9,799 nucleotides of DNA from Chloroflexota bacterium (GTDB taxonomy: Bacteria; Chloroflexota; Dehalococcoidia; Dehalococcoidales; JAUYDJ01). Location of the stretch: positions 1 through 9,799 of the forward strand of contig JAUYDJ010000049.1 of the NCBI GenBank assembly GCA_030690025.1, in the 5' to 3' direction. Position numbers and translations under genes: made by a program. This document shows positions 1-5,737 of this stretch, piece after piece; position 1 is the first letter of the stretch; every line of letters begins with the position of its first letter. The notes below the pieces were generated by a model. The model was not told the DNA's origin. It made no database searches and was given only the letters and a program-made list of their open reading frames with translations.

Positions 1-108
1 CCCTACGTCAGGGCGTCTATATTCAACTTTTACGAGCCGCTGAACTGCCATTATTTATCCCTTTCCGTTTGAACCTAGAAGGTATTCTACCACAAAGAAG
101 GGACACAT

Positions 109-137
109 TTGACAGCTTATCGAAGTCGGCTTATAAT
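109..137 (+). promoter_or_regulatory. Consensus sigma70-type promoter for the 182-439 gene
   Basis: TTGACA at 109-114 and TATAAT at 132-137 are separated by exactly 17 nt, a perfect match to the housekeeping sigma70 consensus. Transcription would begin near 144. That start lies only about 8 nt before the upstream GTG at 152, leaving no room for a ribosome site there, and so supports the ATG at 182 as the true start. No operator-like palindrome is evident around it, so strong constitutive expression is the simplest inference. Confidence 0.85.
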
Positions 138-181
138 GCGCCTACTACCGAGTGCGTCCATACGCAAAGCGGAGGGCTACA

Positions 182-439
182 ATGGGTGCAGAATACGTCA
201 AAGGTCAAAGAGTAAGGCTCGCGTACGTAGATAAATATGAGCGTACAGAATTTGCCAAGTACGCCGGAAAGACCGGAAAAGTTGTTGACTCTTACTGGTA
301 TTCAATGAGCGGATGGTATCGACCAATTGCAGGTGTTAGGCCGAGCATGCGTGATTATTACTGCTACACTATTCGATTAGACAAAGACGCTAGTAAGATT
401 AAAGGTGTTCCGGAAGACGCTTTAGAGTCGGTAGAATAA
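182..439 (+). CDS. Small SH3/KOW-like hypothetical protein (85 aa)
   Basis: I do not recognise a named family. The 85-residue product is soluble and basic, without a signal peptide or membrane segment. It opens with a pattern VKGQRVRLAYVDKYERTEF followed by a KTGKVVDSYW stretch. A 'G-x-x-V-R ... G-K-T-G-K-V-V' arrangement is typical of small beta-barrel KOW/SH3-like folds, so a nucleic-acid or protein-binding adaptor is possible, but this is inference from pattern only. The C-terminal half is rich in Tyr and Trp and ends with an acidic tail. I chose ATG 182 because GGAGGG at 171-176 sits 5 nt upstream. An in-frame GTG at 152 would add 10 residues but has no ribosome site and lies almost at the predicted transcription start. 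The gene stands alone behind a consensus promoter and is convergent with the kdp operon. Confidence 0.72.
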   Translation: MGAEYVKGQRVRLAYVDKYERTEFAKYAGKTGKVVDSYWYSMSGWYRPIAGVRPSMRDYYCYTIRLDKDASKIKGVPEDALESVE

Positions 440-637
440 TCGTGCAAACGAAAGCCCGCTAGTCAGAATATCCTCAAATCTACTCACAAAATCCACCTTT
501 TCCAATATGCTAATATTCTCTCGTGAGCGTCAAATCAGAGAAACGCTGGCGCTGCTGTTTGTTTACATTTGTTGACTTACTTGCGAGGTAGAATAGCGTT
601 GTGGTATGACTAAACTAGAAAGGAGGTGAATAAGAAT
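440..637. other. Non-coding spacer with ribosome site for the 40-codon ORF
   Basis: This AT-richer stretch carries no supportable long reading frame. Near its right end AGGAGGTG (621-628) is a near-perfect Shine-Dalgarno sequence, 9 nt before the ATG at 638. TTGACT (572-577) and TAGAAT (589-594) look like promoter hexamers but are only 11 nt apart, too close to act as one promoter. No hairpin followed by a T-run was seen after the 439 stop. Confidence 0.5.
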
Positions 638-760
638 ATGCGTAGAGGCAATACTCTGGAAGCAAGAGCGATTCGTCGTTTCATAGTCTTACCATTTATT
701 CTAGTGCTTAGTGGCAAAAGTTCGCGCAATGATCGAGATTCTTCGCTACACTCAGAATGA
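638..760 (+). CDS. 40-aa ORF with N-terminal hydrophobic segment; probably a truncated gene
   Basis: An ATG at 638 follows AGGAGGTG at 621-628 with 9-nt spacing, one of the strongest ribosome sites in the window. The product begins MRRGNTLEARAIRRF, then has a short hydrophobic run (IVLPFILVL, residues 16-24), a basic-then-hydrophobic layout like a membrane anchor or signal peptide. The reading frame then enters the left arm of the inverted repeat at 736-799, which encodes residues 33-40 and supplies the TGA stop at 758-760. This suggests that a longer membrane or secreted protein lost its 3' part when the repeat arrived, leaving only the start. It could instead be a genuine tiny membrane peptide. 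I know no family for it. It is convergent with kdpC. Confidence 0.45.
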   Translation: MRRGNTLEARAIRRFIVLPFILVLSGKSSRNDRDSSLHSE

Positions 761-799
761 CGCAAATTCAGCTGTCACCCTGAGCGTAGCGGGTGGTCT
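736..799. repeat. 64-bp imperfect inverted repeat, MITE/REP-like hairpin
   Basis: Two 26-nt arms (736-761 and 774-799) flank a 12-nt loop (762-773). The conserved cores are CGCTAC, CTCAG and TGAC in the left arm, facing GTCA, CTGAG and GTAGCG in the right arm. Read as plus-strand RNA, about 22 of 26 positions pair, counting four G-U pairs. Palindromes of this 'TTCGCT..CTCAGAATGAC' type are dispersed intergenic repeats in many bacteria (general knowledge, not checked here). It begins in the last codons of the 638-760 ORF and lies 43 nt beyond the kdpC stop. It could therefore also serve as a transcript-end stabiliser for the kdp mRNA. No T-tract follows on either strand, so it is not a classic intrinsic terminator. 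Confidence 0.75.
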
Positions 800-841
800 A
801 GCCGGCAACGGCATCATTACGCTGACTTATGTAATTAGGTA

Positions 842-1432
842 CTAGTTTCCTCTCGTCAGTTTGTCTAGTGCCAGGTTGAGTTTCAGTACGTTCACCTTCT
901 CCGCGCCCAATATACCGAATTGGGGAGGCTCGATATGGCCGTTGACCAGCGACCTAACCACAGCTTCCGGCAGTCCCCTGGTGTTAGCTACACGTGGTAC
1001 CTGAAGCATGGCACTCTTGACGCTGATATGAGGATCCAGCCCGCTGGCTGAGGCCAGTACCAGGTCCGCCGGGACCGGCGCGTCCGCCGCTAATCCGTTC
1101 TCACGCCGTACCTGTTCTACCCGCTGGCTCACCTGCTCCATGAGTTTGGCACTGGTTGGCCCTAAGTTGCTGCCAGCCGATTCATGGCCCTCGTAGTCTT
1201 TAGCCGAAGGGCGGCCATGGAAGTAGCCGGGGCTGGTAAAACTCTGTCCGATAAGCTCAGAACCCACCAACTGCCCATCTACATACAGCAGGCTTCCGTT
1301 AGCCTTATCCGGCATAGTGATTTGGGCCACCGCAGTTACGAAATAGGTGCTGGCCACCTGATATGCACTGACAAGCAGGAGCAGGATTACGGTTATTTTT
1401 ACCGCTTTTAAAATTGTCTTCATATTACTCAA
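842..1432 (-). CDS. kdpC: Potassium-transporting ATPase subunit KdpC
   Basis: KdpC is the small single-pass subunit that stabilises the KdpFABC complex and raises its ATP affinity; it bridges KdpA and KdpB at the membrane. The 196-residue product is of normal family length. It has one N-terminal transmembrane helix (about residues 10-33) and then a periplasmic domain with the family hallmarks: the YFHGRPSA stretch near residues 70-77, the [10 protein letters not shown] block near 129-138, and a C-terminal [11 protein letters not shown] motif. The first codon chosen is TTG at 1432, which overlaps the kdpB stop as TTGA, a layout typical of translational coupling. An in-frame ATG at 1423 would give 193 residues. 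Neither start has a strong ribosome site, which favours coupling. It is the last gene of the operon; the 736-799 hairpin lies 43 nt past its stop. Confidence 0.96.
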   Translation of the reverse strand: MSNMKTILKAVKITVILLLLVSAYQVASTYFVTAVAQITMPDKANGSLLYVDGQLVGSELIGQSFTSPGYFHGRPSAKDYEGHESAGSNLGPTSAKLMEQVSQRVEQVRRENGLAADAPVPADLVLASASGLDPHISVKSAMLQVPRVANTRGLPEAVVRSLVNGHIEPPQFGILGAEKVNVLKLNLALDKLTRGN

Positions 1433-3465
1433 GCCAGATTTAACATTATTACCAGAATATCGATTATCTTAATTCCTATGAAAGGCGCGATAAGCCCGCC
1501 TATGCCGTATATCAAAAGGTTCTGACGCAGCAGCGCTTCGGTTGTGGCGGGCTTATAACTGACGCCCCTGATTGCCAGCGGAATACATGCCGGTATTATC
1601 AGGGCGTTGAAGATAATCGCCGCCAGTATGGCGCTGGTCGGGGTGGCCAGATGCATGACGTTCAGCACGTTCAACACCGGGTACTGCGCTACAAATAACG
1701 CCGGAAATATCGTGAAGTATTTGGCCACATCGTTAGCAATGCTGAAGGTGGTCAGCGCACCCCTGGTCATCAAGAGTTGCTTGCCTATCTCTACTATATC
1801 CAGAAGCTTGGCCGGGTTGGAGTCCAGGTCCACCATGTTGGCGGCTTCTCTGGCTGCCTGTGTGCCTGCGTTCATAGCTACTGCCAGGTCGGCCTGGGCC
1901 AGGGCAGGGGCATCGTTGGTGCCATCGCCGATCATGGCCACCATATGCCCGTCCTTCTGATATTTGCGAATCGCCTCCAGCTTGGCCCCGGGACTTGCCC
2001 GGGCGATGAAGTCATCGATGCCGGCCTCGGCGGCAATAGCCTCTGCCGTAACCGGATTATCCCCGGTTATCATGACAAAGCGTATGCCCAGCTTACGCAT
2101 ACTGTTCAAGCGTTCTTTGATGTCCGGTTTAACTATATCCTTCAGGCGGATAGCGCCCAATACCCTGGACCCCTCTGCCACAACCAGGGGAGTCCCACCT
2201 TCCCGCGAAATACTTTCCACCGCAGCATGAGTGCCCTCCGAGAAGCGGCCACCTTTCATGTTCACATATTCCTCTATGGAATCACCGGCCCCTTTTCTTA
2301 TCTCCCTACCGCCTATATCAATCCCGCTCATGCGGTCCGTGGCGCTGAACGGTATGAAAGTCGAACCTTCCGGCGCACGTATATCCCTGCCCCGGATACC
2401 CAGGGTGCGTTTGCACAGGTCCAAGATACTGCGCCCCTCGGGAGTATCGTCCGCCAGCGAAGATAGCATTGCCGCTTCGGCCAGGTCTTCTTTGGTTACC
2501 CCTTCAGTGGGAATGAACTCAGTGGCCATTCTGTTGCCCAGGGTGATGGTGCCGGTCTTGTCCATCAAGACCAGGTCTACATTGCCTGAGGCCTCCACAC
2601 CCCGGCCGCTGAGAGCAACTACATTGCTTTTAAGCATCCTTTCCATGCCGGCAATGCCGATAGCCGGCAACAGTCCGCTGATGGTCGTAGGCACCAGGCA
2701 GACGAGCAATGCTATCAGCACGGCTGCAGGGATTGACACGTTCAAATAGTGCGCGAAAGGTACCAGTGTCACCACGACCACTATGAATATAACGGTCAGC
2801 CCGATGAGCAGCAGCTCCAGCGCTCTTTCGTTGGGAGTCTTCTGGCGCTTGGCGCTCTCGACCATCGTTATCATCTGGTCCAGAAAGGTCTGGCCCGGGT
2901 TTACCGTGATGCGGACTTTGACCTGTCCTGAGATCAGCCTGGTCCCGCCGGTAACGCCGCAAATGCTGCCACCGGGCTCGCGAACGACCGGCGCCGATTC
3001 ACCGGTTACGGCCGACTCATCCACCAATCCGATTCCCTCGATGATGTCTCCATCACTGGGTATTATTTCGCCCTCCTTTACTATAACCAGGTCGCCCTTG
3101 CGCAATCTGGTGGCCGATATTTGCTCTATTTTGCCGTCCGGCTCAAGCTTATTTGCCATGGCGTCCTTGCGTGCCTGGCGCAGGCTTTCCGCCTGGGCTC
3201 GACCCCGCCCCTCGGCCAGGGCCTCGCTAAAATTGGAAAACAAGACCGTCAGCCAGAGCCAGAGGCTGATTTGGACGTCCAGTTTAAAGTTACCGCTGTT
3301 AAACAGGTCGTTTATCGCTATTATGGTAACCACCAGCGCAGTTAGTTCAACCAAAAACATTACCAGGTTACGGCGCTGGACAAACGGATTTAGCTTTAAG
3401 AAAGCATCCCTGACGGCTTGCTTAATCAGCGATGGCTGCCATACATTTGTAATTTTACCAGGCAT
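1429..3465 (-). CDS. kdpB: Potassium-transporting P-type ATPase subunit KdpB
   Basis: KdpB hydrolyses ATP to drive K+ import through KdpA. At 678 residues it has the family's normal length and all P-type ATPase signatures: the actuator-domain TGES loop at 154-157, the DKTGT phosphorylation motif with Asp302 as the phospho-acceptor (equivalent to E. coli Asp307), and the hinge GDGTNDAP at 513-520. Ser157 in the TGES loop corresponds to E. coli Ser162, whose phosphorylation inhibits the pump at high K+, so that post-translational brake may be retained. About seven membrane segments flank the cytoplasmic domains. The start ATG at 3465 is preceded by TGAGGA, whose TGA is also the kdpA stop, leaving a 9-nt gap. 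Its own stop overlaps the kdpC start. No catalytic residue appears lost. Confidence 0.98.
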   Translation of the reverse strand: MPGKITNVWQPSLIKQAVRDAFLKLNPFVQRRNLVMFLVELTALVVTIIAINDLFNSGNFKLDVQISLWLWLTVLFSNFSEALAEGRGRAQAESLRQARKDAMANKLEPDGKIEQISATRLRKGDLVIVKEGEIIPSDGDIIEGIGLVDESAVTGESAPVVREPGGSICGVTGGTRLISGQVKVRITVNPGQTFLDQMITMVESAKRQKTPNERALELLLIGLTVIFIVVVVTLVPFAHYLNVSIPAAVLIALLVCLVPTTISGLLPAIGIAGMERMLKSNVVALSGRGVEASGNVDLVLMDKTGTITLGNRMATEFIPTEGVTKEDLAEAAMLSSLADDTPEGRSILDLCKRTLGIRGRDIRAPEGSTFIPFSATDRMSGIDIGGREIRKGAGDSIEEYVNMKGGRFSEGTHAAVESISREGGTPLVVAEGSRVLGAIRLKDIVKPDIKERLNSMRKLGIRFVMITGDNPVTAEAIAAEAGIDDFIARASPGAKLEAIRKYQKDGHMVAMIGDGTNDAPALAQADLAVAMNAGTQAAREAANMVDLDSNPAKLLDIVEIGKQLLMTRGALTTFSIANDVAKYFTIFPALFVAQYPVLNVLNVMHLATPTSAILAAIIFNALIIPACIPLAIRGVSYKPATTEALLRQNLLIYGIGGLIAPFIGIKIIDILVIMLNLA

Positions 3466-3474
3466 ATATTGTCC

Positions 3475-5178
3475 TCAAAATGTTATTCCCGCCTGCATCA
3501 TGAGCTGCTCCAGAATTGGGCCCAGCGTCAGCACCGGGAAGAAGCTCAAACCGCTCAATATTATAATGACGAAGATTACGAATATGATGAAGAGCGGGCT
3601 GGCAACGGGCAAAGATGCCGCGCTTATCGGGATCTTGCCTTTGCGCGCTATGGACCCGCCGATTAACAGACCGACAATGAGAGTCGAGAACCTGCCGCCA
3701 AGCATTGGAAGTATGGTCGCCAGGTTATAAAAAGGTTGCGTAACATCGAGTCCGGCCATGAATGAGCCGTTATTGATGCTCGTTGAAATGAAGACATAGA
3801 CAACCTCGGTGAGCCCACGCGGCCCGGTATTGCTCATCGCCGCCAGACCCGCGGGAGTGCTGAGAGCAATCGCGGAAAAACCAAGGGCAGTGAATGATGA
3901 CATCAGGAACGAGGTACAGGCCAGGACCACCTCGCGCAGGTCGAGCTTCTTGCCTATCAACTCGGGTGTGCGGCCGGTCATGAGCCCGGCCAGGAACATA
4001 CTCACAATAAAATAATGTATCATGGTTAGAGAGCCGGTGCCGATACAGCCGAATATCGGTGCGCCAATGCCCAGGTTGAATATGACCTGTAGTATCGAAA
4101 GAGGCATCACGGAGCTAAGCTGGGCGAGAGTGGAGCCGTTGGCGGGAGCCATCGCAGTGACGAGAAACACAACGTGTTCAAACAGGGTAAAGCGGACCTC
4201 CTTGCCCTCCATGCTCACCCCCCCCTGGACTCCGAGCTGTTGCAGCAGCGGGTTACCCCCGAATTCTCCCAGGAAAGGCAGCGGCATGGACAAGGCAAAA
4301 AGCAGCAGCATGGTCGAAAACAATGCCACCGTTATCTTGCGATTCTTGGTCAACCATCCGACCATGAAAGTAATTGCGGCGGGAACAAACAATATGTATC
4401 CCATGTGAAGGTACAAGGACAGCCCCGTGGGGGTTTCAAAGGGATGTGCCGCGCTCACCCCGGACCAGGCATTCCCATCTTCGGCCAACAGCTTGAACGC
4501 CGTAATTATGCCGGCTGGCCCCCCTGGAATAAGTTGTTCCCCACCTTCCAGCGGATGAGCCACAACATAGGCGTTCATGTTTTGTATGACGCCCTGCGAG
4601 ATGAGCGGAAACACCAGGAGCAGAGTCAAAGGCACCCAGATGTAGAGCATGCCTCGTATCAGGTCCACCCAGAAGTTGCCTATGGTGGGAGAGCTACCGC
4701 GGCTGAAGCAACGGGCCATGGTGACAATCACTGCCAGGCCGACCGATGGGGATATAATATCCTGCACCAGCACACCCAGCATATAAGACATGTAGGTCAG
4801 CTCGCGCTCGCCAACATAAGGTTGGTAGTTGCTGTTGGTGACAAACGAGACCGCCAGGTTCAGTGCCCGGTCCCACCGCAGAGCCGGGTGTTCCTGGGGA
4901 TTAAGAGGCAGGACGCCCTGCAGCATCATGACCGCGAACACTAATATAGCCCCGAGGAGCTCGAAGACCAGAAGCGTGAGGATATAAGTCTTCAAGGTCA
5001 TCTCGGTATTCTCATCAATGCCGCAAACCTTGTAGACCCACCTCTCGACAGGTCGAATAACCGGCGTCAGCAAATTGCGCTCGCCGCCGAAGACCCGGGC
5101 CATGAACCTGCCATAGGGCACGGCCAGTCCCAGGCCGGCGCCTATAACGAATATGTATACTAATATCTGTAACGTCAT
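3475..5178 (-). CDS. kdpA: Potassium-transporting ATPase subunit KdpA (K+-translocating channel-like subunit)
   Basis: KdpA binds and passes K+; it belongs to the superfamily of K+ transporters with four pore-loop repeats. The 567-residue product has the usual length and about ten membrane helices, with motifs such as AGLMTGRTPELIGKKLD. Pore loop 1 (FVTNSNYQPYVGE) and loop 4 (STSINNGSFMAGL) fit the family. Loop 2 does not: the canonical TNGGGFFNANS filter is replaced by EDGNAWSGVSA at 233-243, although the following HPFETPT is normal and Gly235 aligns with E. coli Gly232. Loop 3 reads APANGSTLAQL rather than the E. coli form. This could mark a divergent KdpA clade with altered K+ affinity. 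The ATG at 5178 has GCGGAG about 7 nt upstream. It is the first gene of kdpABC. No hydrophobic kdpF-like ORF precedes it. Confidence 0.97.
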   Translation of the reverse strand: MTLQILVYIFVIGAGLGLAVPYGRFMARVFGGERNLLTPVIRPVERWVYKVCGIDENTEMTLKTYILTLLVFELLGAILVFAVMMLQGVLPLNPQEHPALRWDRALNLAVSFVTNSNYQPYVGERELTYMSYMLGVLVQDIISPSVGLAVIVTMARCFSRGSSPTIGNFWVDLIRGMLYIWVPLTLLLVFPLISQGVIQNMNAYVVAHPLEGGEQLIPGGPAGIITAFKLLAEDGNAWSGVSAAHPFETPTGLSLYLHMGYILFVPAAITFMVGWLTKNRKITVALFSTMLLLFALSMPLPFLGEFGGNPLLQQLGVQGGVSMEGKEVRFTLFEHVVFLVTAMAPANGSTLAQLSSVMPLSILQVIFNLGIGAPIFGCIGTGSLTMIHYFIVSMFLAGLMTGRTPELIGKKLDLREVVLACTSFLMSSFTALGFSAIALSTPAGLAAMSNTGPRGLTEVVYVFISTSINNGSFMAGLDVTQPFYNLATILPMLGGRFSTLIVGLLIGGSIARKGKIPISAASLPVASPLFIIFVIFVIIILSGLSFFPVLTLGPILEQLMMQAGITF

Positions 5179-5593
5179 TGTTGTCTCCGCGAAGTCTGCG
5201 GTTCAATCACCTGGTTCTTTCCCCTTGTTGTCCTCATTGTGAAAGTGGTTAATCTAAAACTATGGAGTCACTAGCATCCTGAGTGTTGATTTTGCCTCTG
5301 CATTAACCCGCGGCGGGCTGATATGTGTCTTTTGCCAGGTACGCAGACAAAGCCCGCAATCTGGGGCAGTAAGGAGTAGCAGAACGCTACCGGCGTGAGA
5401 ATGGGGCGTTAACCCATGGGTAATGTGGAAAAAGGCGGTGGTTTGCCAGTGAAAGACAGGCAAGGATTGCCTTGAATGGCGCGCGAACAAAAAATAGTGG
5501 GATTTACCGCCCTGGACATCCAGCTATGGAGTCGTATTTGACTTGGCATATCCTGACCCTATCGCAATTCCTTCCCTTAGTAACCAATTTATG
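5179..5593 (-). promoter_or_regulatory. Long kdpABC 5' leader with alternative hairpins; candidate cis-regulatory RNA
   Basis: From a predicted transcription start near 5587 to the kdpA ATG, about 410 nt of untranslated RNA would be made. In the minus-strand transcript, GCGGGCU (5357-5351) can pair with AGCCCGC (5319-5313), and UGUCU (5349-5345) with AGACA (5330-5326), closing a 14-nt loop. The 5319-5314 arm can instead pair locally with CGGGUU (5310-5305), so the two folds exclude each other. Further hairpins are GUAGC/GCUAC (5390-5376) and AGGCAA/UUGCCU (5472-5458). K+ importer genes are often preceded by c-di-AMP (ydaO) riboswitches, but I could not find the conserved ydaO cores here. The reading frames in this stretch look non-coding. 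A new or divergent leader RNA is inference only. Confidence 0.45.
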
Positions 5594-5623
5594 AGTATAC
5601 GATAAAAGAGTAAGGGAAATCAA
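5594..5623 (-). promoter_or_regulatory. Predicted sigma70-like promoter of kdpABC
   Basis: Read on the minus strand, TTGATT (5623-5618) and TATACT (5599-5594) are spaced by 18 nt, close to the sigma70 consensus. The site points toward kdpA, 416 nt from its start codon, and predicts initiation near 5587. It would let kdpABC be transcribed separately from kdpD, whose stop codon lies about 115 nt upstream. A KdpE-binding site cannot be recognised by eye. Confidence 0.6.
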
Positions 5624-5737
5624 GTAGTCGACAAAGAGATACGCCGTCCCGTAAAGCCAAATTGCTGAAGGGCTGGTCCAGCACATGGCTATGCGACTCT
5701 GGCTTTTGAACATTGGGAAATACCGGGTCGAGTTCAA
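5624..5737 (-). other. kdpD downstream spacer, nothing recognised
   Basis: This stretch between the kdpD stop and the predicted kdpA promoter shows no response regulator, no clear terminator hairpin with a T-run and no repeat. A minus-strand frame opens with TTG immediately after the kdpD stop and runs to 5504, but it has no ribosome site of its own, odd composition and would overlap the kdpA promoter. I treat it as non-coding. Confidence 0.45.

Noticed and set aside
3..215. Open plus-strand frame from the window edge (reads LRQGVYIQLLRAAELPLFIP...), possibly the 3' end of a gene
   Set aside because: It runs through the consensus promoter and over the start of the 182-439 gene, with no homology I recognise; 70 open codons at an edge can be chance. 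Sequence left of the window would settle it.
572..594. TTGACT and TAGAAT as a promoter for the 638-760 ORF
   Set aside because: The hexamers are only 11 nt apart; no other pairing with 16-18 nt spacing gave a decent match.
5260..5490. Minus-strand 76-codon frame in the kdpA leader
   Set aside because: No ribosome site, composition rich in His, Thr, Leu and Trp with no domain pattern, and it covers the predicted RNA stems.
5179..5593. c-di-AMP (ydaO) riboswitch
   Set aside because: The expected conserved cores such as GGGGUGAAUCC and CCCGUCAGCUAACC could not be found on either strand; a covariance search would be decisive.
5504..5737. Minus-strand frame starting TTG right after the kdpD stop, considered as a kdpE or kdpF remnant
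   Set aside because: No receiver-domain or DNA-binding motif, no KdpF-like hydrophobic helix at the right place, no ribosome site, and it overlaps the predicted kdpA promoter.
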